64,000 nucleotides of DNA from Callorhinus ursinus (GCF_003265705.1 NW_020313005.1:17845580-17909579), one strand, 5' to 3'. Counted from the first letter of the stretch, positions 1-11,479 are shown. Program-made: numbers and translations. The notes: generated by a model from the letters alone, not told the origin.

Positions 1-275
1 TTTTCCTAACAAAAGACAGGGCGACTTCCTCCAGAGGTAAAGCTTCCAGGCCAGCGGGCAGGGGGAGGGTGGGCAATAAGACAGCAGGGCGAGGAACAAG
101 TGCAGACCACCTTCCCCATGGTGCCCATACGGTGTCTGTCTGCCCGCCTTTCACCCTGTGGATTTCCACCTCGGTGCCCCACTGGTGAATTCTCTCCAGT
201 TATAAAACACTTTGTTACCTTCATTCACTCTTAATTAAAAAGGGAAAAGAAACTCCTAGGGCTCTGACAACAGGG
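1..275. other. Unique non-coding sequence
   Basis: I recognise no repeat family and no credible coding frame. The short frames here lack splice context or recognisable protein features. Confidence 0.4.
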
Positions 276-329
276 GAAAAAAAACAAGGAAAGAAAGAAA
301 GAAAAGGAAAGGAAAAAGAAAGAAAAGAC
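276..329 (+). repeat. Purine-rich (GAAA)n-like simple repeat
   Basis: An imperfect run of A and G with GAAA and GGAAA units, read directly from the sequence. Such tracts often grow from the A-rich tails of old retroposons, but no element body is recognisable next to it. Confidence 0.75.
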
Positions 330-596
330 GGAGCTCTTTGAGTTGCTGAAATCAAATGGTCAGAGAACCTGATGCGCAAAACAGGATAAAAAAGGATAAA
401 AAAGAACACGGAATCTCTGAAAATGGTTTTAATCTTTCTGAGCAATATGGATTCTGTGAAAAAGACATGATTTTCAGGGGAATTGGGAGCATTTGTAATG
501 CTGGGGAGGAAAGGCACAGGACACGCACACAGAGGTTCATTACCCCTCAGTACCCACATCTGCTGTCCATTCAACACTCCTTGCATGACCCAGATG

Positions 597-662
597 GTTC
601 ATTCTCTCAACAAATATTTATAAAAGCCCTATCACAGACTCAACACTGTACTAATACTTTAT
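597..662 (-). mobile_element. L2 3'-end fragment (short)
   Basis: The stretch 'tctcaacaaatatttataa' followed by 'cactgtactaatac' resembles the reverse complement of the L2 LINE tail, which usually reads as 'caacaaatatttattgagc' in this orientation. It is short and diverged, so the call is weak. Confidence 0.35.
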
Positions 663-759
663 ATTGAGGATCTTGGGAAAAAATAAATATGCGGTCAACA
701 ATATTGATAGTTTTAATTTCCTATAAGTCCTGTCTGGGGTCAACTATAATATTAAACAC

Positions 760-985
760 TTGACATTTGTGGGCTCTTGATCCACACAACAGTCCTGCAA
801 GGAGGGATTATGGCATTCAGCCTATGGATAGAAAATCAAGGTTCAGAAAGATTAAAATATTAATAAAAATAAAAAAAATACAAACCTTGCCCAAAAAGAT
901 GCATCCAGCAAGTGGCAAGCGGCAGAGTTGGAATTTAATTTCCCATCTATCTTAAATCAGAGACCATGTTCTTTTTTACTATTTC
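760..985 (-). mobile_element. MIR SINE remnant
   Basis: Read on the minus strand this is a tRNA-derived MIR. Visible landmarks on the plus strand are 'acacaacagtcctgcaagg', 'aaccttgccc', 'agcaagtggcaagcggcag' and 'agaccatgttctttt', in the order expected for an inverted MIR. An A-rich expansion near 850-890 interrupts the body. Confidence 0.6.
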
Positions 986-1460
986 TTTTCTTACTATTTC
1001 TGTGCAGTGGAGTCAAGGGCAAATTGGGCAAATCTAATCTCACTGCCCCATTTATTCACACTTAGTACATTCAGACTCGTTCCTTCGCATCTCCTCACTG
1101 AGAGCCTTGACAGGCCTGGGCAAATTTCCCCCAATTTTCTCATGCCAATACTAACACCTGTTCTAAAATCTAAGTTTGGTCCACTCAATGCTTCCTTGTC
1201 TACTCCTCATATTCCTTAGCTTCTGTGACCTCCCGTACAGCCAAACTAACCCCACCTGGGGTCATCCTCACCATCTACCTTGCATCACCTTCTCAAGCAG
1301 CAGAGCATTTTCAGTAAAAGCTCACACCTAGTTGTACCTTTGTTCTATCCCCATTACAATGTCAACCTACATGCTTTTGCTGACCTAAGATTAAAATTCA
1401 GCTCTGTTGGACTCTGTTTGACATATGCACTATGATGTGCCCTAAATTCATAAAACCCGA
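986..1460. other. Unique non-coding sequence
   Basis: Moderately pyrimidine-rich sequence without a recognised repeat. Open frames exist on both strands (1007-1219 and 994-1188) but mirror each other and show no domain. Confidence 0.4.
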
Positions 1461-1494
1461 TACACACACATTCACACACACACACACACACACA
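1461..1494 (+). repeat. (CA)n microsatellite
   Basis: An imperfect CA dinucleotide run, interrupted once by 'ttc'. It is probably polymorphic. Confidence 0.85.
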
Positions 1495-1964
1495 ATTTAC
1501 AAAGCAAATGCAAATCAGGGTGGATGATTATTCCTTCACAAAAGGATTCACCACAGACTTCCTTAAATAGTAAGCTTCTCTGATACATTTATGATATGAC
1601 TTGATTTTTCCCCCAGGGATATATCCTTTGCATAAATAAAGCAAAGCAGACTATTATGAAAAGGAGCATCAGAAATATTTGCCTGGAGAACTCACATTTT
1701 GGACCTATTCATTTAGCCTTTAGCTGTTGGCAGGCCTCAAATCACTTACTGCTTCTGAAAGTGCAGCAGGAATTATGCCCTTCAGCCTCTTCTAGTGGCC
1801 TTCCTGAGTTTGCAGCCTGGCACCGGCTGCCAGTCTTATCTGGGCTCACAAGCCATCCTGGTATGCATTACCACTATTCCATTTTACCAAACTACCCTGT
1901 GGAAAAAGCTGAGCCACTGTAGCAAACAGCCTTTAATTCCTGATCATTTTTTGCATTAGAATCA
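1495..1964. other. Unique non-coding sequence
   Basis: No recognised repeat. The 88-codon frame at 1656-1922 has no signal peptide, domain or splice support and is treated as chance. Confidence 0.4.
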
Positions 1965-2370
1965 GACTCTGATAGGTTAATTTATGCTGAGCTAATAAAC
2001 AACTAGAAATTCCCAGTGGCTTAAAACAATAAGCTTGTCTCTCACATTAGATGACTATCCCAGGTTGGTGGGCAGGAGGTGGCCCAGGGGTTCTTTCTCA
2101 TTCATTAACTCAGGGACTGAGGCTGAAGGACCAGTCACAATCTTTAAAGCCATCGATTGCCATGATGAGGGGAAGAGAGAGTTCTGGATGACCTCACATT
2201 GGAAATAAAAGGTTTAATCCACCTCCGAAGAGAGGTCACTTCTACTTGTCTCTCATGGGCCAGGACTAGTCACATGCTCCCCTCTGTCCCACAAGAGAGG
2301 AAGGAGAATCCTACCAAAGGAAGTGCTGGGGATGCAGAGAGCCCAAAATACTCATTGAGGAGCACCAATG
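1965..2370 (+). mobile_element. MLT1-like (ERVL-MaLR) LTR remnant
   Basis: The segment 'cccagtggcttaaaacaata' followed by 'ctctcacatt' is typical of MLT1 LTRs, which carry 'cagtggcttaaaacaacaa' and then a T-rich stretch. Later pieces ('gggactgaggctgaagga', 'gtcacttctacttgtctctc', 'ggccaggactagtcacatg') follow the family order. The copy is old and its edges are approximate. Confidence 0.5.
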
Positions 2371-3650
2371 ATTAGCAGAGGCCCACCATGGTGTCCAAGG
2401 CCATTCAATGATGACAGATGACAAGGATATTCAGATCCTGTGATCCTGGTGAACAAATGCATGAAGGGAGTTCTGGACGACCTGGTCCCCGTTAGTCCTG
2501 TAGAAGAAAGAGATTCCTAGTGTACTCCTGATTACATCAGCCCCTTAAGCCTTGTCCCCAAAGAAAAGACTACAGAGCTCCACTAAATTCAGAATAGGTG
2601 CCTGGTTCACACATGCCCCATGAGACACCTCCTCCAGGGCTGTCCTTAAGGGTGAAAACCAGGTCTTTTGTGCCATGCTGAGGTTTTCAGGACTGCAGAG
2701 ACACCTTTGTTCTATGACGTTCTTGCAATAGAGACTTTAATTTACACCCAAAGAGACTGTCTTCTCACATTCTCCAAATTCTTCTTCTTGTTGGATTTCT
2801 TTCCTCTTTTTCGGGTAGATTTAAACATTTTATGTTTCCCAAATTTCCCCTCCTACCTCTAGTCTTTTCACAAGGAAGAGAAGAAAAGACACACAAACAA
2901 ATCAAACTGTCTGTTAAATCAATGGCTGTTCCTTTTCCTTCAAGCTTTCTCACGATTTTGGGTTGAGAGATACAGGTGCTAGGGGTCCCCGGGTAAAGTC
3001 GTTTATTTTTGAGCCATGGGGAGATTGCAAGGTAGATTTTTATCAACTCCTACACATCCTTGAATGCTAACACCAAGCACTCTTATTAAAGTAGCTGTCG
3101 AGATGAATTAGCCAAATGGGACGAGGCCTCCGAAAGAAGGGAATACCTAATCAGAAGAGAGGGAGGGAAAGGGGCTGTGCTTCTGACAAGATAATAATGC
3201 AAAGTCTCACTTCTCTGCACTAATGGGGGCACAGGTGAGCACTAGTAACTGAAATATGCAGATGTGGTTAAAACACTTTAGTTTTTATTTCTTCCAATTT
3301 TTTTTTATTTCTTGTTTAATGTTGTTGCAAAATTTCTAAGGAAAAGAAGCTTTCTCTTTAGGGAAATAGGGAAGATTTGAGTCAGAAAGACAGTCTGTAA
3401 ATCTGAGTGGGCTAAGAGTATATACTAAAGATCTGCTGTGGGTCCACGAGAGTGAGAGATACTAGGAAGAACAAAGTCTGAGGACCTCTTTTAGTAGGGT
3501 AAAGGAATCTGAAAACAATAACTCCACGATTAGCATGTGGATATAGAAAAGGAGAAGGAGGAAGGAAACTTCTTTGAATCTCCACTCTATGTCAGGAGTA
3601 TAACACATGGTTACTTTCTTGAATACACACATCATCACATAGCCCTTCCT
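2371..3650. other. Unique non-coding sequence
   Basis: No repeat family recognised. Small T-rich tracts occur near 3300. The frames on both strands have no recognisable product. Confidence 0.4.
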
Positions 3651-3654
3651 TCCA

Positions 3655-3795
3655 ATATTCATTCATTCACTCATTCACGCATCCACTCTAAAACAACTAA
3701 TTCCTGCTCTCCACCTGGCACAAGAAGGAGCTGGTGACAAAGAGGTAATACACAGAGATCCTGCCCTCAAGTTGTTTTCCATCTAATCAGGAGAT
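3655..3795 (-). mobile_element. L2 3'-end remnant
   Basis: The sequence runs 'attcattcattcactcattc', 'ccacctggcacaa', 'agatcctgccctcaagttg', matching in order the inverted tail of L2. This copy retains the 'tgccctca' landmark. Confidence 0.5.
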
Positions 3796-3960
3796 GGGTT
3801 AGAACCCCCTAAACATGGGGTGAGAAGGATGAGACTCAGGGAGTGCATTTTGCCTAAGATTTTCTAGATATTAATTGGCCATGAGAAGACTCAAGCTCAC
3901 GTCTTTCTGACACCATCTAAAACCCAATGACCCAAACCAGGCAGGCCGTTAGATTGAGCT

Positions 3961-4066
3961 GATGGTACTCCAGCCCCAGATGTGCAGAATCTCTAGGCTT
4001 GGGGCCAAGGAGCCTATATTTTTGGAAAAATTTCCTTGGGGAACCTAATCTAAGAACCAGCCACAT
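3961..4066 (+). mobile_element. MER5A-like DNA transposon remnant
   Basis: The run 'ccccagatgtgcagaatctc', 'aggcttggggccaaggagcc', 'ttccttggggaacctaatc', 'taagaaccag' follows the 3' half of the non-autonomous hAT element MER5A, ending in its terminal 'tctaagaaccag'. The 5' half is missing or unrecognisable. Confidence 0.6.
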
Positions 4067-5340
4067 GGATGCTATCATTTCGAAATGCCATTTCCACCTC
4101 TCCCACACCCTCCCTCACCATTCCAGGCCTCAGCCATAACCTCTTCATATCAGCAGCAGAAGAGTTCTCATGTCATCTACTCCCAAGCACCCTGTTGTCA
4201 TTCTGGCTGGGTTTTCATGAACATGTAAATACATATGTCACCCATTCTAAAAATAGCTACAAGAACTCTCTCCATTCTAGTAAGTTTCTCTCCGTCCTGA
4301 TCAGAGGGTACCAATGATGTCATTACTTAACAGTCCCCATGGAGAGCACTCCTTTTATCTTGTTGTCCATAGCTGCTTGAAAGATGGATCCATCTCCATC
4401 TTGAGATGGAGATGCTTGAATTTCACAAGTTCTGAGTGAATGTGCTCCCACCACAGATGTGCCCATGTACCAGCTAAGGTGATGCATGTGTGTACATGTG
4501 TGTGGTCCTTTTTTAGAGACAAAATATATTGAGATTTCTTCTAGCCTGCTACAGAGGACACCAATCAAGGGGAATCAGGATTCTAAACTGACAACCAGGT
4601 AGCCCAGAGACAAGTGTTATCAACTATGTGGTGGTGAGGAAGTTAACTGGACAGGGGAAGAGAAATCTTCCAAAGATGAATCAGAGGAGGGTGTATTTAC
4701 AGAGAGTTAGCTATTTGAAAGAAACAGAAGCTCAAAACCATCCTCTATTTCTTACTTACTAAATGAGACACATTTTTGACAGATTTAGTGAGATTAAAAG
4801 GAAGGAGATGATTAGAAGCAATTAAAAATGGTATCTGTGTTTGGAATATATATACACATGTGCCTTCTTATTGAGAACAACCCAGAGAATAAATGCAAGA
4901 CAAAGTGGCAATTCAATTTGTCTTTTGCCACCATCACTAATCCACACCCACCAGACCCCATACACACACATATTCTCTCTTTCCCTCCTCTGTAATTCAC
5001 CTTGGTGTAAACATTCTAAATTATTTATATCTAGATTGAAGGCATCTTTTAGTCTGACTGGGACTAGGGTAATCAAAATATAATTGTGCTACGGATATGC
5101 TCATACATTATGCTAATGTTTGACTAAGGAGACTATGTGACCTGAAAAATGAGGGCAGGGGTGCTGGGCCATCCAGGGGCAAAAGAATACTCAAGAAAGT
5201 GGTTCCAAGAGAACCTGGAGCTTTTAGAGAATCCACGTGGCTGAATGAGAAACAAATTCTCAACATGAACCATCTGGGTGAAGCTAGCTCTGTAAGCAGA
5301 AGATCCAGGAAAGGGAACACTAGTGAAGAGCTTGTTAAGT
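4067..5340. other. Unique non-coding sequence
   Basis: No recognised element. Short inverted phrases occur near 4385-4420 ('gatccatctccatcttgagatggag'-like, in pieces), which is a local hairpin of no clear meaning. Frames such as 4841-5083 and its antisense partner are not supported as genes. Confidence 0.4.
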
Positions 5341-5525
5341 GCAGAACTGGTCTAAGCACTTTAGAAGTAAAACTCACTTAATTGTCAACTTCAGAACATT
5401 GATACTAGTATTTCACCATTTTCCATATGAGTTAACTAAGGCACAGAGAGTTTCAATAACTCATCTAAGATCACAGAACAAGGAAATGGAGGAACTTGAG
5501 CCCAAACCCAGGCAATATGGTACCA
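5341..5525 (-). mobile_element. MIR SINE remnant
   Basis: Inverted MIR landmarks in order: 'ggtctaagcactttag', 'gagttaactaaggcacagag', 'aactcatctaagatcacag', 'cttgagcccaaacccaggc'. Length and order fit a nearly complete copy. Confidence 0.65.
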
Positions 5526-5989
5526 TAAAATTTAATAGACGAGATTCTTGGGGAGAGGAATGATTCAGGAGAATCATGCGTATTAAGAGAAAAAGAAAAA
5601 AATAAAAAAGGCATGTCTGTCCATAATAGAAAGTTATGCAAGCAATGGCCTAAAACCTTTTAGTTTAGGGAATACATGTAAAGGAACTGTTTCATTTTCC
5701 TGCATCCTGTTTAGTGAGTATTAATTGTATTCCCTTAGAAGAAACTGATATAGTAAGGTTTATCTAGGACCACTGCAACTCAGAACGTACCTTCTTATCC
5801 ACTTCACCCAAATTTTCCCTTCTGATATCCTCCTAATTCAGCTGTTTATCAGTAAACTCCCATTCCTGAATTCCCATTAAAAGATAGGCTATCTTGCTAC
5901 AGTAATGTTCCAGATAACTGAAGAATTATTAACTTTGATGGCTTTTGTACAATAAAGGTACCACAAACAACCCATAAGAGAAGTCTGAC
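5526..5989. other. Unique non-coding sequence
   Basis: AT-rich sequence with an A-rich patch near 5587-5610. No repeat body or coding region recognised. Confidence 0.4.
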
Positions 5990-6330
5990 CAATACCATGT
6001 CACTTCCCTACTCATACCTTCAGGGATGCCTTATTGCCAATGGGGGAAAGCCCAGTACCCATAATATAACATTTGAAGACCCTCTGTCATCTGCAGGCAA
6101 CGTATCTGCAGTCCCAGCTGCTAGGTGCTCCCACTTACTCCCCTCCCAGCAAGTCCAATTCATTCACTGTAATTCTGATCTGGATTTTCCCATTGTCACC
6201 CTTTCTGTCCAATCTTTCTCTATACATCCAGACTCCACCTCTCCAAATCTTTCCAATCCTACTGGGTTCAGCTTCATTGACCTCCTCTGCATGGGCTTCC
6301 TTGACCATCCATGTCTATGTAATTACTCTG
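5990..6330 (+). mobile_element. L2 LINE fragment
   Basis: The phrases 'tcacttccctactcatacct', 'tcagggatgccttattgcc' and 'catgggcttccttgaccatc' follow the non-coding 3' third of L2 ('cactcccctgctc...gtggctccc...attgcc'). The 131-codon frame at 5997-6392 lies over this and is not a gene. Confidence 0.45.
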
Positions 6331-6434
6331 CCTTCTGCTTCCATAACTTTTTGTCCTTAAGATTACTTGACAATGACTCATGGATGATCTGATCTCATTT
6401 TCCACTGCTGTTGGATGTGTGTGTGTTTTAGTGT

Positions 6435-6457
6435 TGTGTTTTTTTTTTTTTTTTCCA
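6435..6457 (+). repeat. T-rich tract after a TG run
   Basis: A short TG run (about 6415-6425) leads into roughly 17 T residues. It is a simple low-complexity tract. Confidence 0.7.
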
Positions 6458-6519
6458 TTTATTCCCTGTCTCTGCAACAAAATGTCTAATCCATAGAAGG
6501 CTGGTACTGAGATACATCT

Positions 6520-6617
6520 TTATATTGTCTTTGCATCTCTTCATCCTTGTATCTCTGGCACATCTGGTATGCTACTTTGTACACAGCAAGCACTCAATAA
6601 GTATTTGTTAAATTGAA
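6520..6617 (+). mobile_element. L2 3' end
   Basis: The classic sense-strand L2 terminus is visible: 'tggcacatctggtatgc', 'agcaagcactcaataagtat', 'ttgttaaattga'. It probably belongs with the L2 body just upstream. Confidence 0.6.
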
Positions 6618-6739
6618 GGGCCATGCAATCCCACACAGTGATATGTAAGCATTGGATGCTGCTTTCTTTTATTTAGTAATGGAAAACCCACATTTTGTAT
6701 CTTCCAATACAAATACCTCTCCAAATGTGATCCTTGAAT

Positions 6740-7112
6740 TTCCTTCAGCCTCTTTATTGCTCAAGGCTTCTCTCAGCAGGCCACAAACATGCTGTTTTAT
6801 GTTTCTGGGCGTTTCTTTTGTGGCTATCTCCATCTGGAATGTCCTGTTCTGATTCTCTCCTCTTGAGGAAAAAATCCAGATAAGATTAAGCACTCCCAGA
6901 AAGTCACTGCTTATCCCTACTTCCTTTTTATATATCATTACATTTTCCACAATGCTTACTAAGTAATTGATTACACTTTCCCTGCCCTAGTTGTTTACAA
7001 ATTGCAAGAAGACAGACATTGTTTCTTATTTATCTCCATGTCCCCAGGTCCCAGCACAGTACCCAGCACAGTCTGCGCTTTGTGTGTTGAATGAGTGAAG
7101 AATAAATGAATG
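6740..7112 (+). mobile_element. L2 LINE 3' portion
   Basis: A longer L2 copy on the plus strand. Landmarks are 'atctggaatgtcctgttctg', 'aaatccagataag', 'cacttccttttt'-like sequence, 'gtccccaggtcccagcacag', and a tail with 'ttgaatgagtgaagaataaa'. The AATAAA and target-like end place the 3' terminus near 7112. Confidence 0.6.
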
Positions 7113-7780
7113 ATGAAATATAGATTGAAAACCAAAGCACTTTTATAAATTTGTGAAGGAGTCTGTCGTTAGTCCAGTGGAAAAATGAGATGGAATTATG
7201 CCACACAATGGGATACAGAGGCACGTTCATATGAAAAATGTACTTCCACACATTCACCCCAAATGCTCTTCAAGTTCAAGTCATATCCTCTTGTGATTTA
7301 TTGGGTTGCTGAAATCCCTGGGAGAAAACCCTTTACAGTAAAAAATCGGGAGCTACCGCCACTAGGAGAACAGTGCTAGGATCACGAAAGCCGGAGCAGC
7401 CAAAAGCCATGTTGCAAGACGAGAGCTTGCGAAGACAGAGCTGCCCGTATGGAAATCCTTCGCTGGCACAGAATCCCCCCTCGGTTTGACAAAGGGATGT
7501 CAGTCAGATATGTGCTTGTCTTTGGAAGGAGACCATAAGGGCAGAGCAGGAAGCTCAGCACAGAAATCAGTGTCCACGAGAAAGATACAAGGAAAGGAGC
7601 GTTGGCTGGGGGCGTGCCTGGTGGAGGCCCCCGGCACTTCCATGGGCCAATCGCTTTTCAGCAACCAGACATTTACGGCAGTGCTCACCTTCTAAACATA
7701 CAGATAGAACTCCCAAAGCTGCTCTGGCTCATGGTTCCCTTGATGCCTTAAGAGAGATTTGATTAAGCCAGGTGGAGGAC
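7113..7780. other. Unique sequence with local CpG dinucleotides
   Basis: No repeat recognised. The part from about 7350 to 7680 has more CpG than its surroundings and is non-repetitive, so it could be a regulatory element or a non-coding exon, but no splice or promoter signal is convincing. Confidence 0.35.
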
Positions 7781-7801
7781 AGAAAAAAAAAAAAAAAAAA
7801 A
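7781..7801 (+). repeat. Poly(A) tract
   Basis: About 19 consecutive A residues without a recognised retroposon body upstream. Confidence 0.85.
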
Positions 7802-8395
7802 TGTCCTGTTAGAAATCACCGGTATAGAGAAAGGGGAGGAGAAGAGGAAGAAAAGAGAAATCAACCGTGAAAAAGAAAAAGGGAAATATAGCCAGAGACA
7901 TAGAAAGCCTGTCAAATTTCTCAAAACTGCAACAAAAGCATAGAAGAGATAGTTTCTCTTTAATGAATGCTTTGATCAGCCACAGTTGATATAATAATTA
8001 TATAAAACTAGAGCAAGACAGAAATAAGATGTGTTTTTCTCTCATGTAGCCTGTAACCTTTGTGATTGGTTCATACATTTAAGAAAAGAGTAAGGCCCTT
8101 CAAAACAGAGGCATGTGTCAGGAGAGAACCTGTTTTCTCCTCTGACTTATGCAGGAAATTTGCAGCAACACCTGCATCCCTCTACCTCCTTGCCTTGGCA
8201 GGGTTGACTGCCAGCCCGTGACTCTAGAAGGGAAGGAATGGTGGTAAACCTTCCCTGCCATGTATCTTGGTCTAATTTCTCAGGCTAATCCCTGCCTGGG
8301 AGTACTTCTTACATTCCTTCCCTACCCCAAGTCTTTCTCCCGACTTCACTTGGCTCTCCCACCAATCCACACTTAGTTGGGCATTCCCCATGTAA
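7802..8395. other. Unique non-coding sequence
   Basis: Purine-rich at the start (7830-7900), then unique sequence. Nothing else recognised. Confidence 0.4.
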
Positions 8396-8529
8396 AAAGA
8401 TACCTCGCGCGGCTGGAGGTATTGACTTGGCTAATCTCCAGAAAAGGAGGAGAACGCATCTTTTTTTTTTTTTCCAGAATGATACTCCCACAAGCATGTG
8501 CTTTTCAGAAATAGCAGGGGAGAGAGGTG

Positions 8530-8543
8530 GTTGCCATGGGAAC
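8530..8543. promoter_or_regulatory. Candidate RFX X-box
   Basis: The 14-mer GTTGCCATGGGAAC fits the X-box consensus for RFX proteins: GTNRCC, a two-base spacer, then RGNAAC. It is palindromic except at one position pair. It lies in non-repetitive sequence with nearby CpGs ('ctcgcgcgg' at about 8406). RFX factors regulate cilium genes and MHC class II genes, but no target gene is visible, so binding is inferred from the motif alone. Confidence 0.4.
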
Positions 8544-9240
8544 AGAGGCGGCCACACAAACAGCAGTAGCACATTTCTCCCAAGGGGGCATGAGCAGAGC
8601 CTCCTTCTTCTTCTACCACCATCAGAGCATCTCCAGGAAGCTTTGTCTGCCTGAAAAGGAAGAGGTTCTGGAGCGGTGAAGCGTTAGTCCTTTTCTTAAC
8701 TTCCAAATTTCAGTTGAAGAGTCTGATTGAACCTCAGGTGGTTAGCATGGTAATTCAACTGGGCCTGACTGGTGCTGGGTCTGGAAAGAAGGGAGGAAAC
8801 AAAGTCTGCTTCTCCATTCAAGGTCCTGAGGATTCTCTAGACTGGTGTTAGATTTGAGCCACAAGCTAATAAAAAGTTGATAATGGCACAAAACAAAAGC
8901 AGCATCCCATAATACTCACTCTGGTTTGATTCTCTGCCAGGCACAACCAGTAGAAAATTAAGACGGGTCCAGAGAATGACACTCCCACTAACCATGTTGG
9001 CACTATAATGGCCCTACGCTGGCTCACTGTGGGGCTCTGACAGATCTGCTAAGACAACAGTAAGGCAAGAGATGGGATATCAGGGGGTCCATTGGGAGAA
9101 AGTAGGTTATACTCAGCAGGCATACTGCAGCCATGCTAACGGACAGAGTCTGAGATTGTGTCTCTTAACTCCAATTGATTTCAAAATAAATCAATCTGGT
9201 ATAAAATAATGAGGTTTATGGAAATAAAGAAGTCAACTAG
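8544..9240. other. Unique non-coding sequence
   Basis: No repeat or gene recognised in this stretch, which includes the AT-rich segment 9170-9240. Confidence 0.4.
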
Positions 9241-9660
9241 CTATCTGATAAAATGCATAAAAATAGCGAGTTGATTAACAAGTTTTCTCTTGCAAAGAAT
9301 GGTTTTGGGGAACGATGGCATCTCCGAGAGGGTGGCCCCAATCTTGCCTTGAGGTGGGACAAGGGAGGCCACAAGGAATGCAGCAGAGCTGTAAGCCTTC
9401 CCCCTGCCACATGCTGGATGCTGATTTATTGGGACTGGAACAATTTGTCTAAAGCTGTAATTTTAACTACCTCCGTGGTGAGCAGCCAATCAGAGGGTTC
9501 GCTCCACGCAGCTTTTACGAGTCCCCATAAAAGCAGCAAAATGAAAACTCAGGGGCCCTTAAAATATACTCCAAGGGTTTCTGCAGTGCAATTGGAGGCT
9601 TTTATGACTCCTGTCAGGACTTTTATGACCCTGTAAAACCAGGCAGCAGCCTGGCCCGAG
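9241..9660. promoter_or_regulatory. Candidate regulatory island (CCAAT, TATA-like, paired TTTATGA)
   Basis: This repeat-free stretch carries a CCAAT box followed by CAG at 9486-9493, a TATA-like 'cataaaag' at 9526-9533, and two 'cttttatga' motifs beginning near 9599 and 9620, about 21 bases apart. TTTATGA resembles CDX or posterior HOX sites. A frame of 127 codons (9253-9636) overlaps but has no recognisable product. The grouping suggests an enhancer or weak promoter; this is inference. Confidence 0.3.
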
Positions 9661-10072
9661 ATGAAAAGTGGCCCCACTGTCTTAAAGTCTAAATGGTCTG
9701 TACATTTACAAGGCCTCAAAGAAAGATGGAGGGAACACCACCAGGGGGGTTTTGCCTTGAGTGAAGGCAGATTATGGGTGGGACAGAGAGACTGGAGAGT
9801 AAGGGGAGGCAAGGGCAGGTAGAATGTGGGCATGAGCAATGCATCTGAACATGGCCTTACAGTTCTTTAGCACTTCAGAGCACCCCAATGCCAAAACCCC
9901 AATACTAGTCACCACGCACAGTGAGAGCTGAAGGTTCAGCAGACAGATTCATAACTAACAGGGACTGGGTGCCTTCAATGGAAAGATAAAACCTGAAGCC
10001 TCCAGGAAATCACAGTCTCAACAGTATTTTTCAAGGACATCTTCCCATTACTATGACACCTGCATTACACAA

Positions 10073-10074
<2 letters not shown>
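9661..10074. other. Unique non-coding sequence
   Basis: No recognised repeat family or gene. Confidence 0.4.
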
Positions 10075-10108
<34 letters not shown>

Positions 10109-10125
10109 ACACACACACACACACA
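10075..10125 (+). repeat. (CA)n microsatellite
   Basis: About 25 CA units with one 'ag' interruption near 10103. It is likely polymorphic. Confidence 0.9.
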
Positions 10126-11027
10126 GAAAGAATAGGGGCCAGAAACCCAGCTCAGAACACTTTAGTGTTCCATGCAGTTCAGAGAAAATTTGTCAGTCAG
10201 GTGAGAACACCTTTCCACCCAGCTAGAGCATGCCAACCTGCATGTTCCCACTCCTAGCTAGGGTCTTGGCTCAGGCCCACATGACCCCTTCTGAGTCACC
10301 GTGACTGAGACAACCTGATCCCATGCTTTGATTTGGAATCTTAAATCACCCAAACTTATTAGCCAGACTCTGGGCTTTCCATGTCCCCACAGAAAGGCAG
10401 CATCATACTGCAGAAGTCATGGACAGAGGATAGAGAAATGCAGTGTGGGTGTTCCTGGTGGAAGCACAAGGAGGGGTGGGGGGTTTCTGGGGGTGAGCAA
10501 GGGGAGCAGACTTTCTGGGCAGGTATGTACACAGACCCTGAGTCTGTGGACCCTGAGGAAGGCAGCTGAGGTGAGGCATACTGACTTTAGAAATCAGAGA
10601 ATAGCTAAGAAACAGAGGTGACTGTGTATTGAAATGCTTCAGTTAGAGTCAGCACCACCGCTGCTTTGCCCCAGAGCATCTAGATCAGGTGAGGGCCATG
10701 GCGAAGCTGCTGGCATTCCTAACATGACTGACTGTGGAGGCTTTGGGTTTTCCAGGTTGGAGAAGACAGAAAGATAGGAAAGGCAGTGACAGGTCTGGAT
10801 GTGTTATGACTGTATGGAGTGGGTCCCCCACCATCTGGAGGGACAGGTGTGCCAGAGCAAGGGAGGCAATGAGTCAGAGGATCAAGAGTCCTGGCAGAGG
10901 GCAAACACACATCCAGGGAGCAAGGTAAACCCTGGGACTGTAGCAATGCCCCACAGTCAAAAATTTATTCCTTTTAAATCACTCGTGTTTTCAGGAGCCT
11001 TGAAGAGTGGAGTAAACAGGTATGAAG
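10126..11027. other. Unique non-coding sequence
   Basis: No repeat family recognised. Frames on both strands (10328-10621, 10719-10946) are open by chance. Confidence 0.4.
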
Positions 11028-11190
11028 ACAAGGAGACTTGGCTATAAATCCCCAAACCCCCTACATGACTCTGAACAGTCCATAATCTTCCTGAGTCTCT
11101 CCTTCTTCATCTGTAAAGTGGAGATAAAACAGTTGCCTCATCTGGTTGCTTTAAGGATTAAAGGAGATAAGGTGTGTAGGGTGCGATTTG
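11028..11190 (+). mobile_element. MIR SINE
   Basis: Sense MIR landmarks in order: 'gacttggctataaatcccc', 'catgactctgaacagtcc', 'cttcatctgtaaagtggag', 'gctttaaggattaaaggaga'. The 151-codon frame at 11022-11477 reads through it and is not a gene. Confidence 0.7.
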
Positions 11191-11479
11191 AGCAGCATCT
11201 TAATGAGGGGATAGGAGTCTGCGGAGAGGTGCATTTCCAGCCAAGGAACCCTGTGCAGTGGCTGCAGATAGAAAAGAACCACCCCTATTTTAGGTACAGT
11301 AAGCCATCTGCTTTGCCTAGAGAGCCAGCTCCTTATAAGGAAGGTGTACCTATTAAGTCATTGGCTCACCCAGTGTGCCAGGCGCTGTGTGGGGTATGGA
11401 AGGTGCCGGGCAGCTGGCCTGGGAGACAAGAGCATATGACACCAGTAAGTGGCTGCATTTCCTGCCTTGACTCTTGACC

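Noticed and set aside
4380..4425. Short inverted phrases around 'ccatctccatcttgagatgg'
   Set aside because: A small imperfect hairpin with no conserved family or context; likely chance.
7350..7690. CpG-bearing stretch considered as a CpG-island promoter or exon
   Set aside because: CpG density is only locally raised and no convincing splice sites, core promoter or domain-coding frame could be seen.
10075..10125. Regular repeat array considered as CRISPR-like
   Set aside because: It is a dinucleotide microsatellite without spacers, in a vertebrate genome.
11022..11477. 151-codon plus-strand frame
   Set aside because: It begins inside a MIR and continues into unrelated DNA; no domain or splice context.
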